DNA of 64,000 nucleotides from Siphonobacter aquaeclarae (GTDB taxonomy: Bacteria > Bacteroidota > Bacteroidia > Cytophagales > Spirosomataceae). The position numbers were made by a program, and so were the translations under genes. The stretch lies in contig NZ_FNGS01000001.1 of the NCBI RefSeq assembly GCF_900103285.1, forward strand, positions 124,001-188,000, in the 5' to 3' direction. Below the pieces are notes generated by a model, which saw only the letters and a list, made by a program, of their open reading frames with translations, ran no database searches and was not told where the DNA came from. Shown here piece after piece: positions 41,115 to 48,120 of the stretch (its first letter is position 1; every line of letters begins with the position of its first letter).

Positions 41115-42728
41115 ATGGAATCAGATTTTTATCACCGGATATTTACGGATCTGCTTTTCGAGCAGGCCGATGACTTTATTGGCGTATTTGATCTGGAATC
41201 AGAGGAGTTTTTCCGCATCAACGAGGCCGGTACCGGTCTCTTCGGCGTTGTAACGAAAGACGAACTTCAGGTCCGCAAAGCAATCCCCTTTCTGACAGGT
41301 GAAAAGCTTGCAGAAATCCGCGAGCGCGGAAAATACCGCTACCAGGACGAGACCTTTCTCACCCGTGCCGACGGCAGAACATTCTGGGCCCGGATTTATG
41401 TCGATCCGTTTGACATCAACGACCGGCCTTACGCAATGGTCCGTATCTCCAACCTGGAATGGCTCCACCGCATCGAAGACCAGCTGGAACAGAACGCCCG
41501 GCGGTATGAAGCGATCTTCGACAGCGCGACTATCGGCATCATCGTATCGGACCGGAAAGGAAATATTGTTTCGTGTAACCAGCTGGGTTACAAGCTTTTT
41601 GGTTATCCGGATAACGAGCTGACGGGTCAATCCATCGAATTGCTCGTTCCCCGCGACCGCAGCCAGGGCCACGAACACTACCGGGAGTCGTTTTACCGGC
41701 ACCCGCAGGTTCGGGCGATGGGCCATAACCGGGATTTGTATGCGCGGCGGAAGGACGGTTCGATCTTCCCGGTTGAAATTTCCCTGAGCTATTTTCACCT
41801 TGAGGATGAACTGTATGCCGTGGCATACATCATCGATATATCCTTCAAAAAGGAAACCGAGCAGGAACTTCTCGCCCAGCAGCACCGGATCGAATCGATG
41901 AATGCCGAGCTGGAACAGAAGGTAGTCGACCGGACCCATGCCCTGATGACAACCCTCGCCGAGCTCGAAAAATCCAAAGACGAGTTGTCGAAGGCCCTCG
42001 CCACCGAACGGGAGCTCGGGGAGCTGAAATCACGCTTCGTGGCTATGGCGTCGCACGAGTTCCGGACGCCGCTTACGACCGTTCTTACCTCCGCCTCCCT
42101 GATCGAGAAATACCCCGAGTCGGATCAGCAGGATAAGCGGAGCCGGCACATACGGCGTATTACCTCGTCCGTCAACCACCTCAACGATATACTGGAAGAA
42201 TTCCTGTCTGTCGGAAAGCTGGAGGAAGGCAAGGTCGAAGTACAGCTCTCGGAAGTAGACCTGATGCGCCTCCTGTCTGAGATCATGACCGACCTTCAGG
42301 GTTTGCTCAAGACGGACCAGGTATTCGACACGCGCCTCGACTTCGGCGATGTGGTCTGGAGCGATTCTGCCATTCTGCGGATGATTCTCGTCAACCTCCT
42401 TTCGAACGCCATCAAGTACTCCGGCGAAGGAACCCTGATTTCCATCAACGGCATCCGGCAGGATAACCTGCTAGTACTGTCCATTCAGGATCAGGGTATC
42501 GGTATCTCCAAAGAAGACCAGAAACACCTTTTCGAGCGGTTTTTCCGGGCGCAAAACGCGACCAATATTCAGGGTACCGGGTTGGGGCTGCACATCGTGC
42601 GCCGCTACCTGGAACTCATCGGCGGAAAGATCACCCTTGATAGCGAACTCAACCAGGGTACCACCGTCACGATTGTCATTCCGATTACTGAACCCGTGAA
42701 AACTGATGAAGACGATTCTGCTTATTGA
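41115..42728 (+). CDS. Soluble PAS-domain sensor histidine kinase
   Basis: 537 residues without membrane helices. Two PAS domains: about 12-112 (EQADDFIGVFDLESEEFFRINEAG) and 128-250 (RYEAIFDSATIGIIVSDRKGNIVSCNQLGYKLFGY); a coiled coil 250-300; phosphoacceptor His314 in RFVAMASHEFRTPLTTVLTSAS; ATPase motifs NLLSNAIKYS (N box), DQGIGISKEDQKHLFERFFRA and GTGLGLHIVRRYLELIGG. A cytoplasmic signal, such as redox or a small molecule, is implied. The 3' end overlaps the REC-CRP regulator by 23 nt, so they form a translationally coupled pair. Confidence 0.94.
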   Translation: MESDFYHRIFTDLLFEQADDFIGVFDLESEEFFRINEAGTGLFGVVTKDELQVRKAIPFLTGEKLAEIRERGKYRYQDETFLTRADGRTFWARIYVDPFDINDRPYAMVRISNLEWLHRIEDQLEQNARRYEAIFDSATIGIIVSDRKGNIVSCNQLGYKLFGYPDNELTGQSIELLVPRDRSQGHEHYRESFYRHPQVRAMGHNRDLYARRKDGSIFPVEISLSYFHLEDELYAVAYIIDISFKKETEQELLAQQHRIESMNAELEQKVVDRTHALMTTLAELEKSKDELSKALATERELGELKSRFVAMASHEFRTPLTTVLTSASLIEKYPESDQQDKRSRHIRRITSSVNHLNDILEEFLSVGKLEEGKVEVQLSEVDLMRLLSEIMTDLQGLLKTDQVFDTRLDFGDVVWSDSAILRMILVNLLSNAIKYSGEGTLISINGIRQDNLLVLSIQDQGIGISKEDQKHLFERFFRAQNATNIQGTGLGLHIVRRYLELIGGKITLDSELNQGTTVTIVIPITEPVKTDEDDSAY

Positions 42729-43770
42729 AGATAATTTAGATATCCGGGAAAATACCTGCGAAATCCTGGAGCTGGCGGGGTATAAGGTCATGGAAGCCGA
42801 AAACGGAAAGGTGGGCGTCGCGAAAGCGATGGAAACCCACCCCGACCTGGTTATCTGCGACATCATGATGCCGGTGCTGGACGGATACGGCGTGCTCCAT
42901 ATTTTCTCCCGGAACCCGGACCTGGCCCGCATTCCGTTCATCTTCCTGACGGCGAAAACGGAGCGGACCGACTTCCGCAAAGGCATGGAGCTGGGGGCGG
43001 ATGATTTTCTGACCAAGCCGTTCGAAGAAAGCGAATTGCTCAAGGCTATCGAAGGACGGCTGAGCCGGTTCGAGCAGCTCGACCAGGTTCGCATCCGGGC
43101 CGACTACGACCTGAACAGCAACGGATTACAGGAATTTCTGGATGACGTGCAGCTGACGGTCGAGCTTGAGTCGCTGTCAGTTGACCGGAAGTCCCATTTC
43201 TTCCCGAAAAAGCAGTACATCTACACCGAAGGCGATCGCCCCTCCCGCGTGTACTTCGTTCGGAAAGGTACCGTCAAGACGATCAAGATGAACCCGGAAG
43301 GGAAGGAGTTTATCACCGGGTTGTATGGTCCGGGTACGTTTTTCGGCTACCTCTCGGTGCTGGAAAAAATGGACTATGCCGATTCGGCGGTATGCCTCGA
43401 AGATACCGAGCTCATTTACATACCCCAGACGGATTTCGAGCAGTTGCTCTGGGCCAACAAGCAGATCAGCCACCAGTTTATCCGGATGCTGGCCGGCCGG
43501 GTGATCGAGCGGGAGCAGCAGCTCCTCACGATGGCCTACAGCTCGCTGCGCCGGCGGGTGGCGAATATGCTGCTTCAGCTGAATGAACAGGCTTCGGAAG
43601 AAACAAAGGTGATCCGTTTTTCGCGGGATGACCTCGCCTCCATGATCGGCATCGCGACGGAATCACTGATCCGGACCTTGAGCGAATTCAAACAGGATGG
43701 CCTCATTGAAATTTCCGGCTCCTCTATCCGGGTATTGCAGGCAGAGAAACTGCGCCGCGCAAACTGGTAA
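42706..43770 (+). CDS. Response regulator fused to a Crp/Fnr-type DNA-binding module
   Basis: 354 residues. The receiver domain (1-120) has the acidic pair Glu8/Asp9, phosphoacceptor Asp52 in VICDIMMPVLDGYGVL and Lys104 in DDFLTKPFEE. After a helical linker, a cyclic-nucleotide-binding beta roll spans about 150-255 (KKQYIYTEGDRPSRVYFVRKGTVK), then the dimer helix and a winged helix at about 300-345 with FSRDDLASMIGIATESLIRTLSEFKQDG. The fusion links phosphorylation by the adjacent kinase to a Crp-type DNA-binding output. Target genes unknown. Confidence 0.94.
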   Translation: MKTILLIEDNLDIRENTCEILELAGYKVMEAENGKVGVAKAMETHPDLVICDIMMPVLDGYGVLHIFSRNPDLARIPFIFLTAKTERTDFRKGMELGADDFLTKPFEESELLKAIEGRLSRFEQLDQVRIRADYDLNSNGLQEFLDDVQLTVELESLSVDRKSHFFPKKQYIYTEGDRPSRVYFVRKGTVKTIKMNPEGKEFITGLYGPGTFFGYLSVLEKMDYADSAVCLEDTELIYIPQTDFEQLLWANKQISHQFIRMLAGRVIEREQQLLTMAYSSLRRRVANMLLQLNEQASEETKVIRFSRDDLASMIGIATESLIRTLSEFKQDGLIEISGSSIRVLQAEKLRRANW

Positions 43771-43778
43771 TTTCCTAT

Positions 43779-43830
43779 TTCCGGGGAATGCAGGCGGTAC
43801 GGTCGCCCGCATTCCCCGGAATGATTTTTA
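43779..43830 (+). terminator. Terminator after REC-CRP gene
   Basis: TTCCGGGGAATGC/GCATTCCCCGGAA arms (43779-43791 and 43809-43821) with an inner GGCG/CGCC stem, then ATTTTTA. Ends the two-component operon. Confidence 0.75.
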
Positions 43831-43879
43831 TCAGCCGGTGGGGCAACCTTTCCTCATCGCACCGGAAAAATCGCGCAGG

Positions 43880-43887
43880 TAGCTTTG
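43880..43887 (+). promoter_or_regulatory. -7 box TAGCTTTG for small-protein/LDT operon
   Basis: Exact consensus, 24 nt before the ATG at 43912. Confidence 0.6.
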
Positions 43888-43911
43888 TCGCGTCGCTATC
43901 TGAAACGTGTC

Positions 43912-44160
43912 ATGAACTACCTGCCTCATCAGCATACGCTGACCATCGCCCTGCCTACCGCCCTGAAAAAGGGGGAACTGGTCTGCCACCACCTGACGCA
44001 GAAGTACCAGGATTTCAAGGTCTCCCTTGCCCGTGTTCCGAACTCGCTCGTCCGCCTCACGACCGAACACATGGCTTCAGGTCGCTGGCTGGTGCAGGTA
44101 TTCTGGACCGACGGAGACCGTGAATATTTCCTGGAAGAAGAACTGATGATCCGCGGATGA
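43912..44160 (+). CDS. Small hypothetical protein
   Basis: 82 residues from MNYLPHQHTLTIALPTALKKG; a TTG-started extension to 43885 would overlap the -7 box and is rejected. The protein is soluble, with a beta/helix mix (HHLTQKYQDFKVSLARVPNSLVRLTTEHMASGRWLVQVFWTDGDREYFLEEEL). Its WxVQVFWTDGxREYxxEEEL ending looks like a small conserved cytoplasmic domain, but I do not recognise the family. It overlaps the L,D-transpeptidase start by 4 nt (ATGA). Confidence 0.75.
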   Translation: MNYLPHQHTLTIALPTALKKGELVCHHLTQKYQDFKVSLARVPNSLVRLTTEHMASGRWLVQVFWTDGDREYFLEEELMIRG

Positions 44161-45266
44161 GAGCTTTTCTGCCGCTTGCCTTTTTTCTGCTGCCGTGGCT
44201 TGCCGCAGCGCAGCAGCCTCTCCGCGTTCTGAAAACGTATGCGTTTTCGAAGGGAATTGATACCGTTTGCCATGCGGGCGACAGTGTTTGCGCACGCCGG
44301 TTGATTACCGAACTGCTCTACGGCCACGCACCGGACGGAATCGCCTATACCGGGGTGAAAGAAAACCTGAACGTCTCCTTGCTGACTGTCCTGACAGACA
44401 GCGTAGCAGCCGGTCGTGATTGGTACCGTCTGCTGGCCGCACATGAACCGGAAGACCTCCGCTACTGCTACCTCGAAGACTACTGGGCCCGCGGTTGCAG
44501 TGACGAATATGCGATGGACGCGGCGACGCTTGCCGCGCTGAAAACGGCGCTTAATGAATACCGCTGGTTGAACCGGTTCAGCGCGCCGCTGAAAGTGGTA
44601 GTGAATATTCCGGCCGCGCAACTGGAAGTCCGGAATGCAGCGGGCAAAGTACTCCTCCGGAGCCGGGTAATAGCCGGAAAAAAGGCGACGCCGACGCCCG
44701 TATTTTCCGCGCCGGTCACACAGGTGATTACATACCCCTACTGGAACGTCCCGGCGTCGATTACTCGAAAAGAACTACTCCCCAAACTCCGGAATAACCC
44801 CGGCCTGCTGAACGAAATGGGTATGCAGGTAATCGACAAAAACGGGAAGACAGTCGACCCGTCCTCGATCGACTGGCAAAAGCCTTTTCCCTATCGCCTC
44901 CGGCAATCGACCGGGTGCGATAACTCGCTGGGCGTCATGAAGTTTCAACTGAAAAGCCCGTTTGATATCTACCTGCACGATACCAATAACCGCGCCGCGT
45001 TTTCCGGAAAAAACCGGTTTCTGAGTCACGGTTGCGTCCGGGTGGAAAAGCCGGTTGAGTTGGCTAATGCAGTGCTCGGAAAACAGGTATTCAAACCGGC
45101 TTTTCTGACGACTTGCCCGGCAAATCCGGTTTCCGGAAGCTATGCCGTTTCGCCGGAGGTACCGGTATTTTTTCTCTATAAAACCCTGGATGTCACTGAA
45201 ACAGGTGACCTTGTTTTTTACGAAGACATTTATGAAAAGGCTAAGGAAGTGAGCAGCCACCGGTAG
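44157..45266 (+). CDS. L,D-transpeptidase, YkuD family
   Basis: 369 residues with a signal peptide (ends LAAAQ). The YkuD domain (about 145-300) starts VVVNIPAAQLEVRNAAGKVLLRSRVIAGKKATPTPVF and carries the catalytic motif LHDTNNRAAF...FLSHGCVRVEKP, with His274, His291 and nucleophile Cys293. The N-terminal part is the peptidoglycan-binding-like region seen in YcbB/LdtD-type enzymes but shorter. It makes 3-3 crosslinks or attaches groups to peptidoglycan in the periplasm. Confidence 0.92.
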   Translation: MRAFLPLAFFLLPWLAAAQQPLRVLKTYAFSKGIDTVCHAGDSVCARRLITELLYGHAPDGIAYTGVKENLNVSLLTVLTDSVAAGRDWYRLLAAHEPEDLRYCYLEDYWARGCSDEYAMDAATLAALKTALNEYRWLNRFSAPLKVVVNIPAAQLEVRNAAGKVLLRSRVIAGKKATPTPVFSAPVTQVITYPYWNVPASITRKELLPKLRNNPGLLNEMGMQVIDKNGKTVDPSSIDWQKPFPYRLRQSTGCDNSLGVMKFQLKSPFDIYLHDTNNRAAFSGKNRFLSHGCVRVEKPVELANAVLGKQVFKPAFLTTCPANPVSGSYAVSPEVPVFFLYKTLDVTETGDLVFYEDIYEKAKEVSSHR

Positions 45267-45323
45267 TATGATGCATATGCCGCAGAGAAGCAGCATATTG
45301 CCATACCAACCAACCTGATCCGC

Positions 45324-45809
45324 ATGAAACTCCTTTGCAGTATACTTTTGATGATCGTCTTCAGCAGTCAGGTTTCCGGGCAGCGCAGGCTGGAATTGCC
45401 GTTCGGCCTGGCTTTCGGCATGTCGCCGGAGCAGGTAACCGAAGCCATGAAGAAGCTGGATATAGAAGAAGAACCGGCCATGTTAGCGGAGTACCGGTTT
45501 TTTTCTCACGTACCGGTAGGCCACCGCTTTGCGACCGTCAATGCGATTTTTAACGAAAAAACACTGGTACTGGAATCCCTCATCGAAGCGTTTGAGGAGT
45601 CGGACGACCCCCTCCTCGAATACGATTCCATGCGTGTAGAAGCCGGGGCGAAGTACGGGAAATCGACTACCCGGAAACGATTGGATCGCGAAACCTTTTC
45701 TGCCCAGGAAGACTGGCAGTTTGACGACGGCGTATTGACCCTGTCTCTGGCCAAATCCGGTGTTTCCCTGATATTCGATAAGGCGCTTCCCAAAAAGAAA
45801 AAGCGATAA
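45324..45809 (+). CDS. Secreted hypothetical protein
   Basis: 161 residues with a signal peptide (MKLLCSILLMIVFSSQVSGQ). The sequence LPFGLAFGMSPEQVTEAMKKLDIEEEPAM, then VNAIFNEKTLVLESLIEAF and YGKSTTRKRLDRETFSAQEDWQFDDGVLTLSLAKSGVSLIF, fits the small periplasmic proteins with a 'FGMSxEEV' helix followed by a beta sheet (SmpA/OmlA-like idea). No firm family. It ends with a Lys-rich tail and an 18-bp-arm terminator. Confidence 0.75.
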   Translation: MKLLCSILLMIVFSSQVSGQRRLELPFGLAFGMSPEQVTEAMKKLDIEEEPAMLAEYRFFSHVPVGHRFATVNAIFNEKTLVLESLIEAFEESDDPLLEYDSMRVEAGAKYGKSTTRKRLDRETFSAQEDWQFDDGVLTLSLAKSGVSLIFDKALPKKKKR

Positions 45810-45811
45810 AT

Positions 45812-45851
45812 AGCAAAGCGGGCGCCCGGGAAACCGGGCGCCCGCTTTGCT
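45812..45851. terminator. 18-bp perfect hairpin terminator with GAAA loop
   Basis: Arms AGCAAAGCGGGCGCCCGG and complement, GNRA-type GAAA tetraloop. It lies between convergent genes (stops at 45809 and 45865). There is no long T run, so it may also be a processing or stability element. Confidence 0.75.
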
Positions 45852-45864
45852 GAGATAGTCCTGC

Positions 45865-46242
45865 TTATTGCTTAACGCGTACCGCGCTCGCTTCAAACGA
45901 ACCCATTACTGAACCTTTGAGGTGATCGTCGTCTACCTTGGTAAGCTCCATCGCAATGCCGGAAGCCTGCGGGTGATCGAAGTAGATGGTGAGTTTTTCT
46001 TTTTCTTCTTCGATTTTCGAGATCGGCAGCGCTTCGGCGCCTTCGCCGACCGGTTTCAGCTCTCCAGTCAGTTTTCCGTCTTTCCGGACCAGTTCGGTTG
46101 TCATTTTGGCATCTCCGTTTGGCGTACCCAGTACGGTGATTTCCCATTTTCCGGCGAAGAAGTCATCCGGAGCAAGGGGTGTAAAACTGGTCAGGGAGAG
46201 GCCAAGCAGGATAAGGAACAGAAAGAAGTTTGCTTTTTTCAT
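45865..46242 (-). CDS. Small secreted hypothetical protein
   Basis: 125 residues with a signal peptide (MKKANFFLFLILLGLSLTSF). The mature protein reads DDFFAGKWEITVLGTPNGDAKMTTELVRKDGKLTGELKPVG...LTIYFDHPQASGIAMELTKVDDDHLKGSVMGSFEASAVR, a lipocalin-like or avidin-like small beta barrel common in Bacteroidota (recognised only as a pattern: GKWxxxx...DGKLTGEL...LKGSV). Probably binds a small ligand or is a generic periplasmic barrel. Function unknown. Confidence 0.78.
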   Translation of the reverse strand: MKKANFFLFLILLGLSLTSFTPLAPDDFFAGKWEITVLGTPNGDAKMTTELVRKDGKLTGELKPVGEGAEALPISKIEEEKEKLTIYFDHPQASGIAMELTKVDDDHLKGSVMGSFEASAVRVKQ

Positions 46243-46345
46243 GCGAGTAATTGGTCTTAAGGTGAATTTGTTTCCACGGGTCTCCGGACAGAGAACAGGA
46301 GGGGTAACTGGTACTATTTCCGGAATAAATGTAAAGAGAGTTTTG

Positions 46346-46372
46346 ATTATTCCGTAAAATGTACGGAATAAT
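46346..46372. promoter_or_regulatory. Perfect dyad upstream of NUDIX regulator
   Basis: ATTATTCCGTA and TACGGAATAAT (11-bp arms, 5-nt spacer) lie directly upstream of the -7 box at 46375-46382. The place between -33 and -7 fits autorepression by the regulator encoded immediately downstream. Confidence 0.7.
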
Positions 46373-46374
46373 TT

Positions 46375-46382
46375 TATCTTTG
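46375..46382 (+). promoter_or_regulatory. -7 box TATCTTTG 3 nt before start
   Basis: Exact consensus ending 3 nt before the ATG at 46386, which implies a leaderless transcript. Confidence 0.6.
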
Positions 46383-46385
46383 AGT

Positions 46386-47159
46386 ATGAATTCGTTGGAA
46401 GACGTACTGGACTTCGTTCACCACGGCCGCGGCCGATACGTGCCTCATGTCAGCCTGGACTCCGTGATCATCGGCTATCACGACCAGCAGCTCAAAATTT
46501 TACTACTCAAATGGAAAGGGTTCGAAGGCTGGGGCCTTCCGGGCGGATTCGTGCTGCGGCATGAACCGATCGGCGAGGCGGCGCATCGCATCCTGCACGA
46601 ACGAACCGGTCTGGAAGACCTGTTTCTGCAGCAATTTCATGTTTTCGGCGACTCTCCCTATCGGCTGGAAGAACGGGATACGGCGTTCTTTGCGCGGTTC
46701 GGGCTGGAGGTGGAACCGGGCAACTGGTTGCTCGAACGGACGTTGTCGGTAGGGTACTTTGCGCTGGTGGACTATTCCCAGGTCAGCGTCCGGACGGATT
46801 TTTTCACCGAAGATTATCAATGGTGGGACGTAGCGGAGATACCCGAACTGCTCTTTGATCACAACGAGGTAGTAGAGAAAGCCCTCGATACGCTCCGGCT
46901 CCAATTGTTTCACCAGCCGATTGGCTCGAGCCTGCTGCCGGAGAAATTCACCCTGCCGGAGATACACTCCCTGTACGAAACCATCCTCGGCCGGAAGCTG
47001 GACTCCCGCAATTTTGCCAAAAAACTGGTCGCGCTGGGCCTCATCCGGAAACTCGACGAGCAACGCCTGATCGGACCGCACCGATCCCCCTTTCTCTATC
47101 AGTTTGAAAAGGAAGCCTATGAAAAGGCTCTCAAACTGGGTGTCGTGCAGACCTATTGA
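46386..47159 (+). CDS. NUDIX-domain transcriptional regulator (NrtR/AraR-like)
   Basis: 257 residues from MNSLEDVLDFVHHGRG; an ATG at 46359 lies inside the dyad and is rejected. NUDIX domain about 22-150, with a degenerate Nudix box (GGFVLRHEPIGEAAHRILHERTGL; the REUXEE Glu pattern is altered, so hydrolysis is doubtful). The C-terminal winged helix (FTLPEIHSLYETILGRKLDSRNFAKKLVALGLIRKL) is of the NrtR/AraR/XylR-type family common in Bacteroidota, which senses sugars or NAD-related metabolites. The palindrome at the promoter suggests self-control. Target beyond itself unknown. Confidence 0.9.
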   Translation: MNSLEDVLDFVHHGRGRYVPHVSLDSVIIGYHDQQLKILLLKWKGFEGWGLPGGFVLRHEPIGEAAHRILHERTGLEDLFLQQFHVFGDSPYRLEERDTAFFARFGLEVEPGNWLLERTLSVGYFALVDYSQVSVRTDFFTEDYQWWDVAEIPELLFDHNEVVEKALDTLRLQLFHQPIGSSLLPEKFTLPEIHSLYETILGRKLDSRNFAKKLVALGLIRKLDEQRLIGPHRSPFLYQFEKEAYEKALKLGVVQTY

Positions 47160-47160
47160 T

Positions 47161-47194
47161 AAAAAAATCCGGCGGGTATCCGCCGGATTTTTTT
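47161..47194. terminator. 15-bp-arm bidirectional terminator
   Basis: AAAAAAATCCGGCGG/CCGCCGGATTTTTTT with a 4-nt loop between convergent genes. Confidence 0.92.
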
Positions 47195-47197
47195 ATA

Positions 47198-48022
47198 TCA
47201 GTTGCCATCGTGCAGCGCCAGGAGCGGCACCAACGGATTGTAGGCGAGTTGCCGGGTGACACTCCGGTTCCAGAGTACATCGAGGAGGGATTTCCGGTGA
47301 GGGACCGTCACGAGGAGGTCTACCTGGTTGTTTTCGAGGTAGGTTTCGATGCCGTGGCCGATGTTGTCGTCCATGATGAAATAGGGCGTCGCCTGCCCAT
47401 CGCCGAACTGGGCCGCCAGGTCGCGGCGATGTTCCTCAAAATCACCCTTTTCGGCATGATCAAAGTTGGTTTCAACGATGGAAAGCGCGGTCAGTTCCGC
47501 TTTTCCAATGGCTTTGATATCGAGCAGGGGTTTCAGCACATCGGCAGAAGGCAACGTACCGGGGTACGGCACGGCCAGCACTACCTGCCGGATGGCTTTG
47601 TTTTTGGCTGATTCCGGTACGACGAGCACATTGGTTTCCGCTGAGCGGATAAGCCCGGTGGCGACGCTGCCGAGTACCGGAAAGAGACCGGCTCCGGTGG
47701 CGCCAACTACGACAAGGTCGTATCCTTCCCGTTCGAGAAGCGAACCGACTACCGTGACGGGCGTACCCGGCGCGTTGAGCAGACGGTAGGAATGAATTGC
47801 CGGAATATCCGTGATCGCGTTCAGTTCTTCGTGAAGATGCTGAAAGGAGGCGTCCTTGGCTTCGTCGAGCAGGTACGCCGCCGCGTAAAGCGCGTCGGTT
47901 TCAATCTGGTATACGTGCAGCAGGGAAAATTCGACGGGTGTATCCCGGAACAACGTCTGCGCGAAATGGATCGCATTCCGGGCGGCGTCGGAGAAATCGG
48001 TGAGGAGGAGGACTTTTTTCAT
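47198..48022 (-). CDS. Universal stress protein, tandem UspA domains
   Basis: 274 residues from MKKVLLLTDFSDAARNAIHFAQTLF; the longer frame to 48151 overlaps the -7 box and ATPase end. The first UspA domain (1-145) has DFSDAARNA and the C-terminal ATP-binding-type motif VVGATGAGLFPVLGSVATGLIRSAETNVLVVPE. The second (about 150-274) is more degenerate (VTVPHRKSLLDVLWNRSVTRQLAYNPLVPLLAL). The upstream P-type ATPase gene ends 98 nt before its start, so they form a likely stress/ion group. Confidence 0.92.
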   Translation of the reverse strand: MKKVLLLTDFSDAARNAIHFAQTLFRDTPVEFSLLHVYQIETDALYAAAYLLDEAKDASFQHLHEELNAITDIPAIHSYRLLNAPGTPVTVVGSLLEREGYDLVVVGATGAGLFPVLGSVATGLIRSAETNVLVVPESAKNKAIRQVVLAVPYPGTLPSADVLKPLLDIKAIGKAELTALSIVETNFDHAEKGDFEEHRRDLAAQFGDGQATPYFIMDDNIGHGIETYLENNQVDLLVTVPHRKSLLDVLWNRSVTRQLAYNPLVPLLALHDGN

Positions 48023-48058
48023 AACAGATGCTGGATGGGCGGACCGAAACGTCCGCAA

Positions 48059-48066
48059 CAAAACTA
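48059..48066 (-). promoter_or_regulatory. -7 box TAGTTTTG for universal stress gene
   Basis: Exact consensus on the minus strand, 36 nt before the ATG. A GCGGAC/GTCCGC hairpin (48039-48056) lies in the short leader. Confidence 0.5.
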
Positions 48067-48120
48067 CTGAAAGAACAACAGCCTGTACGCGGCAAAAATT
48101 CTGCGGAACGCTGATAAAAA

